From positions 1 through 35,319 of the forward strand of contig NZ_SMKQ01000078.1 in assembly GCF_004348995.1 (NCBI RefSeq): DNA of 35,319 nucleotides. The letters run 5' to 3'. Source of the stretch: Nonomuraea terrae. Its GTDB lineage: Bacteria > Actinomycetota > Actinomycetes > Streptosporangiales > Streptosporangiaceae. Below, piece after piece: positions 1 through 8,882 of this stretch. The notes below the pieces were generated by a model that had not been told where the DNA came from, searched no databases, and saw nothing but the letters and a program-made list of their open reading frames with translations. The position numbers were made by a program, and so were the translations under genes. The first letter of the stretch is position 1. Each line of letters opens with the position of its first letter.

Positions 1-93
1 CCCCTCCACCACTCCGACCGCGTACAGCACAAACGAAGCCAGCACGCCCACCAGGGGCGCGAACACAGAATGACGCCAGACGTCCCTTGACAC
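1..93 (-). CDS. N-terminus of a membrane protein (partial, runs off the left edge)
   Basis: The first 31 codons of a minus-strand gene are visible. It starts at GTG (93-91), and in-frame TGA codons lie just upstream, so this is the earliest possible start. A GAGGG Shine-Dalgarno sequence sits about 6 nt before the GTG. The peptide begins MSRDVWRHSVF and continues into a hydrophobic stretch (APLVGVLASFVLYAVGVV), which fits one N-terminal transmembrane helix. The family cannot be named from 31 residues. Seen: start, RBS and hydrophobic segment. Inferred: a membrane protein whose body lies outside the window. Confidence 0.5.
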   Translation of the reverse strand, partial: MSRDVWRHSVFAPLVGVLASFVLYAVGVVEG

Positions 94-531
94 CCTTCAC
101 CCTCACTCCGGCCCAAGAATTGTCAAAGAACACCTAACCACACGTAAAGCACTCATTGCAGGCAGTCAGCACCACACGTCCCCGAAGACGCCGTCCGGAG
201 AGGCGCCCACCCCACGACGAAGACCGTTCGACCGCCCCTCCGGCCGCTCTGACGATCACGACGGGACCGCACCCCGACCCGGGTGAGCGCTCATGCTCGA
301 AGCCCCGCACGGACGAGACGAGGGCCGAAACAGACCGGTCTCCACCGAGACAGGGGTCGGGCTCCCGGTCACGCCGCCGGTTGAGCCGGCCCGCACGCGC
401 GTCAGCCCGGTCACCGGGACGGGAGTGAGCCGCCGCTCGTTGGCCCCGCCACCGAGCCGGCCCCAGTTGTCGGAGCTCCAGGCCATGCGAAAGCCGGCAA
501 CGCCCCCGCCTCAGTCGCCGGAAAACGCGAA
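94..531. other. Intergenic region without a supported gene
   Basis: About 440 bases lie between the partial membrane-protein gene and the ssrA terminator. Short open frames exist on both strands, but their products are Arg/Pro/Ser-rich with no recognisable domain, as expected by chance in GC-rich DNA. An 8-bp direct repeat CCACACGT occurs at 138-145 and 172-179, upstream of the partial gene. A possible minus-strand promoter (TTTACG and GACAAT-like hexamers near 120-150) is too weak to call. Confidence 0.5.
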
Positions 532-572
532 ACCGCCCCTTACCTGCGTGATTCACGCAGGTAAGGGGCGGT
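532..572 (-). terminator. Intrinsic terminator of ssrA (19-bp perfect stem)
   Basis: A perfect 19-bp inverted repeat (arms 532-550 and 554-572, loop ATT) begins 10 nt after the 3' end of tmRNA in its direction of transcription. The arm reads ACCGCCCCTTACCTGCGTG. On the minus strand the hairpin is followed by a short T-run (CGTTTTCC). The long GC-rich stem right after a stable RNA supports a strong terminator. Confidence 0.85.
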
Positions 573-581
573 CTCGATGTC

Positions 582-964
582 GGTGGAGGTGGCGGGAATC
601 GAACCCGCGTCCTTCAACCCCAAGTCAGGGCTTCTCCGGGCGCAGCCTGCTGTGCTTTTCTCGGCCCCGGCGATCACGCAGGCGAGTCGCCGACGGGCCC
701 AGCCACTGTTTGATTTCCCGATCTCCCCCGTGGCCGGGTTGATCGGTTGAGCCTTCTAGCGATGCCAGACACCGGGCCGAAGGCACTCCCGGGCTGACAG
801 TGGTTTCGCTGCTTAGGCAGCGAGGGCCAGGGAGTCCCTGGCCGCCACAGTGCTCTTGGAATTGGCACTTATTGTTTGCGGTCACAGGATTAACGAGGTT
901 ATGTCCGCAGTCCTCGGCCCGCTTCACCTGGCTTGCAAAGTCGAAGTCGAAGCCAGTCACCCCC
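582..964 (-). ncRNA. ssrA: Transfer-messenger RNA (tmRNA)
   Basis: tmRNA rescues stalled ribosomes together with SmpB. The 5' end GGGGGTG (964 downward) pairs over 7 bp, with one G-U, with CACCTCC near the 3' end. The T-arm GGTTCGATTCCCGCC and the 5' GACTGGCTTCGACTTCGAC are typical of actinobacterial tmRNA. The encoded 3' end is ACC, so the final A of CCA is not genome-encoded. The tag reading frame runs from resume codon GCC (866-864) to TAA (815-813) and gives ANSKSTVAARDSLALAA, 17 residues, ending in the expected LAA degradation signal. The sequence before the resume codon (ATAAGT-GCC) matches the mycobacterial arrangement as I recall it, which fixes the frame. smpB lies about 2.2 kb upstream on the same strand. 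Confidence 0.95.
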
Positions 965-1007
965 TGTGGAATTGTCAACACGCTCCCCGCGAGGAGCGAG
1001 CAACAAG

Positions 1008-1038
1008 AATGTACATGGGATAACACCCCGAACGCCAA
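1008..1038 (-). promoter_or_regulatory. Possible ssrA promoter
   Basis: On the minus strand TTGGCG (1038-1033) and TACATT (1013-1008) are separated by 19 bases. They would start transcription near 1001, giving a short precursor leader before mature tmRNA at 964. The leader holds a small hairpin (CGCTCC/GGAGCG at 981-998). A TTGACA at 978-973 is too close to the mature 5' end to be the -35 of this transcript. The spacer is longer than ideal, so this is tentative. Confidence 0.3.
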
Positions 1039-1059
1039 CTTGATTCCCTCACGGCGAAA

Positions 1060-1099
1060 CCCCCGGGAGCACGGCGCATCGCGCACACGCTCCCGGGGG
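1060..1099 (-). terminator. Hairpin between the PBP-like gene and ssrA
   Basis: Arms CCCCCGGGAGC (1060-1070) and GCTCCCGGGGG (1089-1099) form a perfect 11-bp stem with an 18-nt loop. It lies downstream of the PBP-like lipoprotein gene and just upstream of the presumed ssrA promoter, where a terminator isolating the two units would be expected. There is no strong T-tract, so the role is inferred from position and stability. Confidence 0.5.
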
Positions 1100-1170
1100 C
1101 CGACCGGCAGGGTCGAGCCGGTCCGGACGGCAGGGCTTCCCCCGAGATGAAGCCCTGATCTCATCACGGC

Positions 1171-1204
1171 GACTGGGACCGCAACCCCCCGAGCGGGCCC
1201 AGTC
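1171..1204 (-). terminator. Hairpin shortly after the PBP-like gene
   Basis: GACTGGG-A-CCGC (1171-1182) pairs with GCGG-G-CCCAGTC (1193-1204), giving 11 pairs with one internal A/G mismatch and a 10-nt loop. It starts about 53 nt after the stop codon of the PBP-like gene. It may act with the 1060-1099 hairpin as a tandem terminator. It lacks an evident T-tract. Confidence 0.45.
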
Positions 1205-1257
1205 ACTCAGTAAGACGCAGCCGGATGCCCGGATGGTTGCTCCCCGTCACGACATTT

Positions 1258-3117
1258 TCACGGCGTGCTGCCGAGGCCCGCGAAGAAGCTCCCGGCCACG
1301 GCCGCCGCGTTGTAGTTCTTCGCCAGCACCGCGACGGCCACGTCGCCCTGCCAGCCGACGAACCAGCTCTGCTGGCCGCCCGCCGCCGCCGTGACGCCGT
1401 AGACCTTGCCCTTGCCCGCCTGGGCGGGGGTGCCGGCCGCGCCGGCCCGCATCATGGCGGTCAGCGCCGTACGGACCTTGGGGTCGACGGGCACGGAGGA
1501 CGGCTGGGTGGCCGGCACCGGCTCACCGGCCGGGTCGGGCACCTTGGGCTCGGTCACCAGCACCGGCGGCCGCCAGGTGCCGGAGGCGACCGCCGCGGCG
1601 ACCAGCGCCATGCCGAGCGGGCTCACCTCGACGTTCTGGCCCGCGATGGCCTTGGCCTTGTCGGCGTCGCCGGCCAGCGACGGCAGCGTGCCGCTGAACG
1701 ATCTCAGCGGCAGCCGCCATGGCTGCTCCACGCCGTACGCCCGGGCGCTGGTCGCCAGGTCTTCGGCCGTGACGCGGCGGGCCAGCGAGGCCAGCGCGGT
1801 CACGCAGCCCTTGGCGAAGTGTTGCTGGAACGTGGCCGACGTCGAGGTGCCGGTGGCCTGGCCGACCTGGACGAACTTGGCCCCGCCGACCGTGCGCTCC
1901 TGCGGGCAGGCCAGCCGCTGCTTGGGGCTCACCCCGCGCCGCAGCAGCGCGTCGGCCGCCACGATGGAGAACGCCGTGCCGGCCGGGAACCTGCCGGCCA
2001 GCGCGTCGCGCTCCTGGTGCAGGCCCTTGGCGCCGACGGCGAGGATCTGACCGGTGTCGGCCTGCACAGCCACCAGCGCGCTCGTCTCGGTGTCGGCCAC
2101 GGCCTCCTCGGCCGACGTCTGGGCGGCCCGGTCGATGGTGGTCTTCACCGAGACGTTCTGGCGGCCTGGTTGCCACTCCTCCAGCAGGGCGACCTGCCTG
2201 CCGGTCTTGAGGTCGAGCGTGATCACCTTGGTCTGCGTGGAGCCCGTCAGATAGTCCTGGTACGCCTGCTGCAGGCCGTTGCGGCCCACCGAGTCGCCGG
2301 CCCGCTGCGGGCCGCCGAGCTTCTGCTCGGTCTCGGGCGTGAGCGCGCTGACGCTGCCCACGATCTGCCGGGGAGCGTCGGGGTTGACGGGCTGCTCCTG
2401 CGGCTCGACCTCGATGCCGTCGATGGCCTCGAGCTTCGACCTCATCGACAGATAACGCGTGCGCCCGAACGTCACCAGCTGCACGAACTTGTCGGGCGGC
2501 GAGGAGCGGACACGGCTCAGCAGCCGGTCTTGGGCGTACCCGGTGATCTCGGACAGCTGCGCGACCACCTCCTCCGCCCGGTCGCCCAGCGCGGCCGGGT
2601 GGACGCCGGCGACGTAGAGGACGGTGTCGCTCTGCAGCGGGTCGCCGGCCCTGTCGAGCACCGGCTGGCGCGGCACGGGCTCGGTGTCGACCGCGAACCG
2701 CTGCCCCTCCTTGAGCTGCGGATGCAGCACGGACGGCGACCAGCGCACCTTCCACGTGCCGTCCACGAGGTGCAGCGGGAGCATCCCTTCGTACTGCCAC
2801 AGAGGGTTGTTCTCGCCCAGGTCGACCTCGGCGTGGAAGTCGGCCTTGGACTCCTCGCCCTCGACGCTGATGCCGGTGATCCGGAAGCGGAACGAGGCCG
2901 CGTCAAGCTCCTGCTTGGCGTCGGCCAGCTCCTTGCGGACCTCGGCCGCGTCGCCGTCGGTGCGGCCGGCGGCCAGGTCGTAGTCTTCGGACTGCCAGCC
3001 GACGAGGAAGTCGCGCACCGCCTCGTGCGGCGAGGACTCCTCGAAGCAGGCGGTCAGGGTCGTGGCCGCGACCGCCAGGGTGACGGTCGCGGCGAGGGTG
3101 CGGCGGGCACGTGTCAT
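1258..3117 (-). CDS. Penicillin-binding-protein-like lipoprotein with degenerate active site
   Basis: The protein has 619 residues. The start ATG (3117) gives a lipoprotein signal peptide with lipobox TLTAC (Cys24), so the mature protein should be anchored outside the membrane. Residues about 30-150 resemble the MecA_N/NTF2-like domain. A PBP dimerisation-like region (VLDRAGDPL) follows, then a transpeptidase-fold region from about 320. The three transpeptidase motifs are lost: SxxK is T381-A-F-S384, SxN is G437-C-V439, and KTG is replaced around 576-580 by TAAAG, although the following SWFVGW is kept. Family knowledge says the SxxK serine is the nucleophile, so I infer a non-enzymatic pseudotranspeptidase, perhaps structural or beta-lactam-sensing. 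It follows smpB by 20 nt and is probably in its operon. An upstream ATG (3141) overlaps the smpB stop but would spoil the signal peptide. Confidence 0.85.
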   Translation of the reverse strand: MTRARRTLAATVTLAVAATTLTACFEESSPHEAVRDFLVGWQSEDYDLAAGRTDGDAAEVRKELADAKQELDAASFRFRITGISVEGEESKADFHAEVDLGENNPLWQYEGMLPLHLVDGTWKVRWSPSVLHPQLKEGQRFAVDTEPVPRQPVLDRAGDPLQSDTVLYVAGVHPAALGDRAEEVVAQLSEITGYAQDRLLSRVRSSPPDKFVQLVTFGRTRYLSMRSKLEAIDGIEVEPQEQPVNPDAPRQIVGSVSALTPETEQKLGGPQRAGDSVGRNGLQQAYQDYLTGSTQTKVITLDLKTGRQVALLEEWQPGRQNVSVKTTIDRAAQTSAEEAVADTETSALVAVQADTGQILAVGAKGLHQERDALAGRFPAGTAFSIVAADALLRRGVSPKQRLACPQERTVGGAKFVQVGQATGTSTSATFQQHFAKGCVTALASLARRVTAEDLATSARAYGVEQPWRLPLRSFSGTLPSLAGDADKAKAIAGQNVEVSPLGMALVAAAVASGTWRPPVLVTEPKVPDPAGEPVPATQPSSVPVDPKVRTALTAMMRAGAAGTPAQAGKGKVYGVTAAAGGQQSWFVGWQGDVAVAVLAKNYNAAAVAGSFFAGLGSTP

Positions 3118-3137
3118 CGGTCGCGGTGCCGCCGCTC

Positions 3138-3605
3138 TCATCGGTTGTGGTGCCGCAGGGCCCGGGCCATTTCCCGCTTGGCCTGCTGCTCGGCCAGGGC
3201 CTGCCGCTTGTCCCAGTCCTTCTTGCCGCGCGCGATCGCGATCTCGATCTTGGCGCGGCCGTCCTTGAAGTAGAGCGCCAGCGGCACGATCGTGAGCCCG
3301 CCCTCCTTGGTCTTGGCGGCGAGCTTCTCGATCTCCTTGCGGTGCAGCAGCAGCTTGCGCTTGCGCCGGGCCGCGTGGTTGGTCCACGTGCCCTGCGCGT
3401 ATTCGGGGATGTGGACGTTGTGCAGCCACGCTTCGTTGCCGTCGATCATGGCGTAGCCGTCGACGAGCGAGGCGCGGCCCTCGCGGAGCGACTTCACCTC
3501 GGTGCCCTGCAGCACGAGACCCGCCTCGATGGTGTCTTCGAGGTGGTAGTCGTGCCGAGCACGTTTGTTCTGGGCGACGATCTTCCGCCCGGTCTCACGT
3601 GGCAT
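3138..3605 (-). CDS. smpB: SsrA-binding protein SmpB
   Basis: This 155-residue protein has the normal SmpB length. It opens with KIVAQNKRARHDYHLEDTIEAGLVLQ-type sequence and has GTEVKSLREG, the NVHIPEY segment, and a basic C-terminal tail (KKDWDKRQALAEQQAKREMARAL) that folds into the mRNA channel of the ribosome in this family. SmpB binds the tRNA-like domain of tmRNA and delivers it to stalled ribosomes, so it is the direct partner of ssrA in this window. The gene lies 47 nt downstream of ftsX on the same strand and is followed by the PBP-like lipoprotein. The ATG start is supported by the typical MPRETGRKIVAQN N-terminus. Confidence 0.97.
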   Translation of the reverse strand: MPRETGRKIVAQNKRARHDYHLEDTIEAGLVLQGTEVKSLREGRASLVDGYAMIDGNEAWLHNVHIPEYAQGTWTNHAARRKRKLLLHRKEIEKLAAKTKEGGLTIVPLALYFKDGRAKIEIAIARGKKDWDKRQALAEQQAKREMARALRHHNR

Positions 3606-3652
3606 GCTTCGACTTTACCGGCGGCGGACCCCGAAGCGGTTCATGAGCACGG

Positions 3653-4561
3653 TTACACCCGGAGGTAGCGGCGGAGCGTCACGAACGAGGCCAGCACACA
3701 GATGAGTACACCGATGATCATCGTGACGGTGATGGCCTGGGCGACGTCGTTCCAGGTCAGCTGGGCGGTGACGTCTCCGAAGTAGCCGGCGATCTCCTCG
3801 AACAGGAAGACCTTCGTCACGATGAGGATGACCGCCGCGAAGACACCGCCGATCAGGCCCGCGATCGTGCCCTCCATGACGAACGGCAGCTGGATGTAGA
3901 GGTTGGAGGCGCCGACCAGCCGCATGATGCCGGTCTCGCGGCGTCTGTTGAACGCCGACAGCCGTACCGTGTTGCCGATCAGCAGGGCCGCCGCGAGCAC
4001 CAGGATGATGGCGACCGCCAGGGCGTAGAACGAGAGCTTGTCGAGCAGGTCGAAGAACTTGCCGATGAGCTGTTTCTGGTCCATCACCTGCGACACGCCG
4101 GGCTGGCCCTCGATCGCCTGGATGATGGGCTGGTAGTTGTCCGGGTCGACGAGCTTGACCCGGAACGACTGCGGCATGTCCTCGACCTTGGTGGCCTCGA
4201 CGAGGGCCTTGTTGGCCGCGTACGACTCCTGGAAGTTCTTGTACGCGCTCGCCTGGTCCTCGTAGAAGACCTCCTTGACGCCCTGGATGCCCTTGATGTG
4301 GCCCTCGAGCGTCTTGATCTGCGCGGTCGTGACGGCCTTGCCGTTGCACGCCGGCATGGCCGATCCCTTGTTGCAGAGGAATACCGAGATCTCGACCTTG
4401 TCGTCCCAGTACCCCTTCATCGCACCGACCTGGGCTTTGATCATCAAGCCGACGCCCAGCATCGCCATGCCGACAGCCACGGTGATGATCACCGCGATGG
4501 TCATGGTCAGGTTGCGGCGGAGGCCGATCCAGACCTCGGAGAAGATGAAATTCGCCCGCAT
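3653..4561 (-). CDS. ftsX: Cell division protein FtsX (ABC-type permease)
   Basis: The protein has 302 residues. A short cytoplasmic N-terminus is followed by TM1 (about 21-42), an extracytoplasmic domain with a Cys pair (VFLCNKGSAMPACNGK, about 61-75), then three C-terminal TM helices (about 165-195, 220-245 and 265-295). With FtsE it forms the type VII ABC complex that activates peptidoglycan hydrolases at the division site; in actinobacteria the partner is RipC-like. The motif RRRETGIMRLVGAS before TM3 is the cytoplasmic coupling region typical of FtsX/MacB permeases. The gene starts 20 nt after the ftsE stop and precedes smpB, a common actinobacterial order. Confidence 0.96.
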   Translation of the reverse strand: MRANFIFSEVWIGLRRNLTMTIAVIITVAVGMAMLGVGLMIKAQVGAMKGYWDDKVEISVFLCNKGSAMPACNGKAVTTAQIKTLEGHIKGIQGVKEVFYEDQASAYKNFQESYAANKALVEATKVEDMPQSFRVKLVDPDNYQPIIQAIEGQPGVSQVMDQKQLIGKFFDLLDKLSFYALAVAIILVLAAALLIGNTVRLSAFNRRRETGIMRLVGASNLYIQLPFVMEGTIAGLIGGVFAAVILIVTKVFLFEEIAGYFGDVTAQLTWNDVAQAITVTMIIGVLICVLASFVTLRRYLRV

Positions 4562-4581
4562 GTTGTGTCTGCAGCTCCCTG

Positions 4582-5271
4582 TCAGTACGCCTGGCCGTAG
4601 ACGCCACGCGACTGGTCACGGACGATCTTGCCGTCCTCCAGCTCCACGACGCGCTTGCGCATGGAGTCGACGATGGCCGCGTCATGCGTGGCCATGACGA
4701 CCGTGGTGCCAGTCCTGTTGATGCGGTCGAGCACCTTCATGATGCCGATGCTCGTCGCGGGGTCGATGTTGCCCGTCGGCTCGTCGGCCAGCAGGATCAT
4801 CGGCCGGTTGACGAACGCGCGAGCCATGGCGACACGCTGCTGCTCGCCGCCGGACAGCTCGTCGGGCATGCGGTGGGCCTTGCCCTCCAGCCCGACCAGC
4901 TCGATGACCTCGGGCACCACCTTACGGATGAACCGCCGCGGCTTGCCGATGACCTCCAGCGCGAACGCCACGTTCTCGTAGACGTTCTTGTTCGGCAGCA
5001 GCCGGAAGTCCTGGAACACGCAGCCGATGCGGCGGCGCAGATGGGGCACCTTGAAGTTGGAGAGGCGGGCCAGGTCCTTGCCGGCGACGTGGATCGCGCC
5101 GGAGTTGGGCCGCTCCTCTTTGAGGATCAGACGCAGGAACGTCGACTTGCCTGATCCCGAGGGACCGACGAGGAACACGAATTCGCCCTTGTCGACGTCG
5201 ACGGAGACGTGGTCGAGGGCGGGCCGGTTCTGGTTCGTGTAGACCTTGGTGACATTATCGAAATGGATCAC
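4582..5271 (-). CDS. ftsE: Cell division ATP-binding protein FtsE
   Basis: The protein has 229 residues from a GTG start (5271), the usual FtsE length. The N-terminus MIHFDNVTKVY matches the family, and the open frame upstream is not FtsE-like. Walker A is GPSGSGKST (about 36-44), the signature is SGGEQQRVAMARA, Walker B is ILLADEPTGNID, and the switch His is in MATHD. It powers FtsX to control cell-wall hydrolysis at the septum. The RBS is weak (GATGCTCTC before GTG), so leaderless or low-efficiency initiation is possible. It is the first gene of the ftsE-ftsX-smpB unit. The 203-bp gap to the divergent microprotein gene should hold the promoters of both. Confidence 0.95.
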   Translation of the reverse strand: MIHFDNVTKVYTNQNRPALDHVSVDVDKGEFVFLVGPSGSGKSTFLRLILKEERPNSGAIHVAGKDLARLSNFKVPHLRRRIGCVFQDFRLLPNKNVYENVAFALEVIGKPRRFIRKVVPEVIELVGLEGKAHRMPDELSGGEQQRVAMARAFVNRPMILLADEPTGNIDPATSIGIMKVLDRINRTGTTVVMATHDAAIVDSMRKRVVELEDGKIVRDQSRGVYGQAY

Positions 5272-5289
5272 GAGAGCATCACGGCATGC

Positions 5290-5410
5290 CAGTCTAGGGG
5301 TCAGGACGGAAGCGAGGGTGGCACATGCCCACTTCCCGCCGCCGACCAAACGGGTTACGTCTTCTTTACTGATGATCGACGTTCCGATTGGCCAGACGAC
5401 AGTCTAGGGG
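5290..5410. repeat. 11-bp direct repeat CAGTCTAGGGG upstream of ftsE
   Basis: CAGTCTAGGGG occurs at 5290-5300 and again at 5400-5410, exactly 110 bp apart, within the 203-bp intergenic region between ftsE and the divergent small gene. The first copy is 19 bp from the ftsE start codon. The second lies inside the inverted repeat at 5378-5430. An exact 11-mer twice in so short a region suggests a regulatory site. Confidence 0.5.
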
Positions 5411-5430
5411 GAAGACTGGCATGGAACGTC
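5378..5430. promoter_or_regulatory. Compound inverted repeat between ftsE and the microprotein gene
   Basis: Outer arms GACGTTCC (5378-5385) and GGAACGTC (5423-5430) are perfect. Inside are GCCAG/CTGGC (5391-5395 and 5416-5420) and the hairpin CAGTCT-AGGGGGA-AGACTG (5400-5418). The nested arrangement could be an operator or a cruciform. Its position 45 bp before the plus-strand start codon suggests control of that gene, of ftsE, or of both. A TAGACT hexamer at 5459-5464 could be the -10 of the small gene. Confidence 0.45.
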
Positions 5431-5474
5431 CATAACGGAAACAAAACGATTGTGCGGCTAGACTTGGGGCTGTC

Positions 5475-5651
5475 ATGAGCTGTGAACACCTCGTATGCGC
5501 CCAGTGCGCCCACCCCGTGATCGAAGGCCGCTGCCCCATGTGCCGCGCCAGCAGGGAGCGGATGCACCAGCACGGCTTCGCCGGGCTGTCACCCGCCCTC
5601 ATCGCCCTTCTCCTGATCGCGCTCTTCCTGCTGACCCTCGCGATCAACCAC

Positions 5652-5666
<15 letters not shown>
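5475..5666 (+). CDS. 63-aa zinc-ribbon protein with one C-terminal transmembrane helix
   Basis: The first half holds four ordered Cys in two pairs, C8xxC11 and C20xxC23 (CAQC and CPMC), plus Cys3, in a rubredoxin-knuckle or zinc-ribbon arrangement. The second half is one strongly hydrophobic helix (LSPALIALLLIALFLLTLAI) ending six residues before the stop. A tail-anchored zinc-ribbon facing the cytoplasm is the simplest reading. I do not recognise a named family. The codon pattern is actinobacterial and the gene has its own upstream region divergent from ftsE. Its last 15 bases overlap the 3' end of prfB on the other strand. Translation signals are weak (no clear RBS), so the transcript may be near-leaderless. 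Confidence 0.75.
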
Positions 5667-6767
<1,101 letters not shown>

Positions 6768-6814
6768 GTCTCCCAAGGGTACGCGACCGCCGCGCGCCCG
6801 AATAACATGGCGAG

Positions 6815-7831
6815 GTGCGCGCATACGGTCGGCGGGAAATGCTGGCGATCGCCGCCGGCTTGCTCGCCGCGGCGACCGCCTGCACCAGTGATGCCCGATC
6901 GACTCCCACGAGGCCGGCCACGACCGCCCCGGCGACCCCGTCGCCCTCGCCCGCCGAGCCGGCCGTCACGCGGGACGAGGCGGCTGAGGTGTTCACCGAG
7001 ATCACCGTCACCGACGACGCGTTGCGGGTGGCGAGCGACCTGCAGGGGCGGCTGGCGCTGGCGACCGACATCACCGCGGGCGGGCAGACGCAGCTCACAG
7101 TGGGTGCCTACCTGTCCACCGACTACGCGCCGCCGCGCTACAAGTGGGGCGCTCCGACGCTGTACGTGCCGAGGTTCGACCCGGGCGAGCGTTCGCCGTG
7201 GTTCAGCGCGCTGGCGACCCGCAACGGGCAGCCGACGCTGCTGACGTTCGCCAGGTCCGACCGCTGGCGGCTCAGCTCGGCCGCCCAGCTGCTGCCGGGC
7301 GAGGAGCTGCCCGAGATCCGGCTCGACGCCGACGGCTACGCCGGCGCGGTGCCCTCCGACGACAAGAGCGTCACGATCAGCCCGCAGTTCATGGGCCCCG
7401 TGCACGCCAGCGTGGCCGAGACCGGCACGGCCGGTTCGACCGCCGGTCTGCTCGCGCCCGGCCCCTACACGACCGACGTGGCCGAGCAGATCGCCACCTA
7501 CCGTGAGACCGCCAAGGCCGACGGGTTCAGCTACGACTCCATCTTCAGCGCCGACAACTACCCGGTCTACGGGCTGCGCACCGAAGACGGCGGCGCGCTG
7601 ATCCAGTACTCCCTGTCGCGCACCACGTCCACGAAGAACGTGACGAACAAGTCGTACATCATCCCCGTGCCGGAGGAGGCGGCCTGGGCGATCTCCTCGC
7701 CCTCGGTGCCGCGCACCCTCAGGCTGACGGAGATCCACCAGTACGCCACCACCGTCCCGCCGCTCAGCGCTCCCGCGCCCGCCGAGGTGATCGCCCACGA
7801 CGGCGCCCTCACCCGCGCCACCGGCGACTGA
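6815..7831 (+). CDS. Putative secreted lipoprotein of unknown function
   Basis: The protein has 338 residues from a GTG start (6815). The N-terminus carries Arg6-Arg7, a hydrophobic stretch and an Ala-Thr-Ala-Cys23 lipobox, so it is probably a lipoprotein; the RR pair allows Tat export but the motif is not complete. A Thr/Pro/Ala/Ser-rich linker (about 25-50) leads into a mixed alpha/beta body without a motif I can name. The length and layout fit actinobacterial lipoproteins annotated as hypothetical. It is divergent from prfB (47 bp between starts) and convergent with the kinase gene (7 bp between stops). No function is assigned. Confidence 0.8.
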   Translation: MRAYGRREMLAIAAGLLAAATACTSDARSTPTRPATTAPATPSPSPAEPAVTRDEAAEVFTEITVTDDALRVASDLQGRLALATDITAGGQTQLTVGAYLSTDYAPPRYKWGAPTLYVPRFDPGERSPWFSALATRNGQPTLLTFARSDRWRLSSAAQLLPGEELPEIRLDADGYAGAVPSDDKSVTISPQFMGPVHASVAETGTAGSTAGLLAPGPYTTDVAEQIATYRETAKADGFSYDSIFSADNYPVYGLRTEDGGALIQYSLSRTTSTKNVTNKSYIIPVPEEAAWAISSPSVPRTLRLTEIHQYATTVPPLSAPAPAEVIAHDGALTRATGD

Positions 7832-7838
7832 CGCGCGC

Positions 7839-8798
<960 letters not shown>

Positions 8799-8833
8799 GA
8801 ACGCATTCTTCCATCAGGGACCTCCGGACGGCT

Positions 8834-8880
8834 AAGCAACTTCGGTTGACTATCTGAGATTTAGTCAACTACGGTTGCTT
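8834..8880. promoter_or_regulatory. Nested palindromic operator between the kinase and HTH genes
   Basis: Two inverted repeats share one centre at 8857: AAGCAAC (8834-8840) with GTTGCTT (8874-8880), and GTTGACTA (8845-8852) with TAGTCAAC (8862-8869). Read another way, two copies of a 12-bp palindrome, CAACTTCGGTTG (8837-8848) and CAACTACGGTTG (8866-8877), lie 29 bp apart start to start. The site ends 2 bp before the ATG of the HTH gene and covers its predicted promoter, so binding should block transcription. The HTH protein encoded next to it is the obvious candidate ligand. Confidence 0.7.
8846..8875 (+). promoter_or_regulatory. Predicted promoter of the HTH/Clp-N/ABC operon, leaderless
   Basis: TTGACT (8846-8851) and TACGGT (8870-8875) are 18 bases apart, close to the actinobacterial housekeeping consensus. 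The expected start site is at about 8882-8883, the A of the ATG. No Shine-Dalgarno sequence precedes that ATG, which agrees with a leaderless transcript. The promoter is embedded in the palindrome. Confidence 0.55.
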
Positions 8881-8882
8881 AC

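Noticed and set aside
156..428. Plus-strand frame of 90 codons in the left intergenic region
   Set aside because: It encodes an Arg/Pro/Ser-rich peptide with no domain or RBS; likely chance.
973..978. TTGACA as the ssrA -35 element
   Set aside because: It is only 9 bases from the mature tmRNA 5' end, too close for a promoter of that transcript.
1225..3273. A 682-codon plus-strand frame antisense to the PBP-like gene
   Set aside because: The low-complexity Arg/Gly/Leu product has no RBS-supported start and no domain; the minus-strand gene has a signal peptide and a fold.
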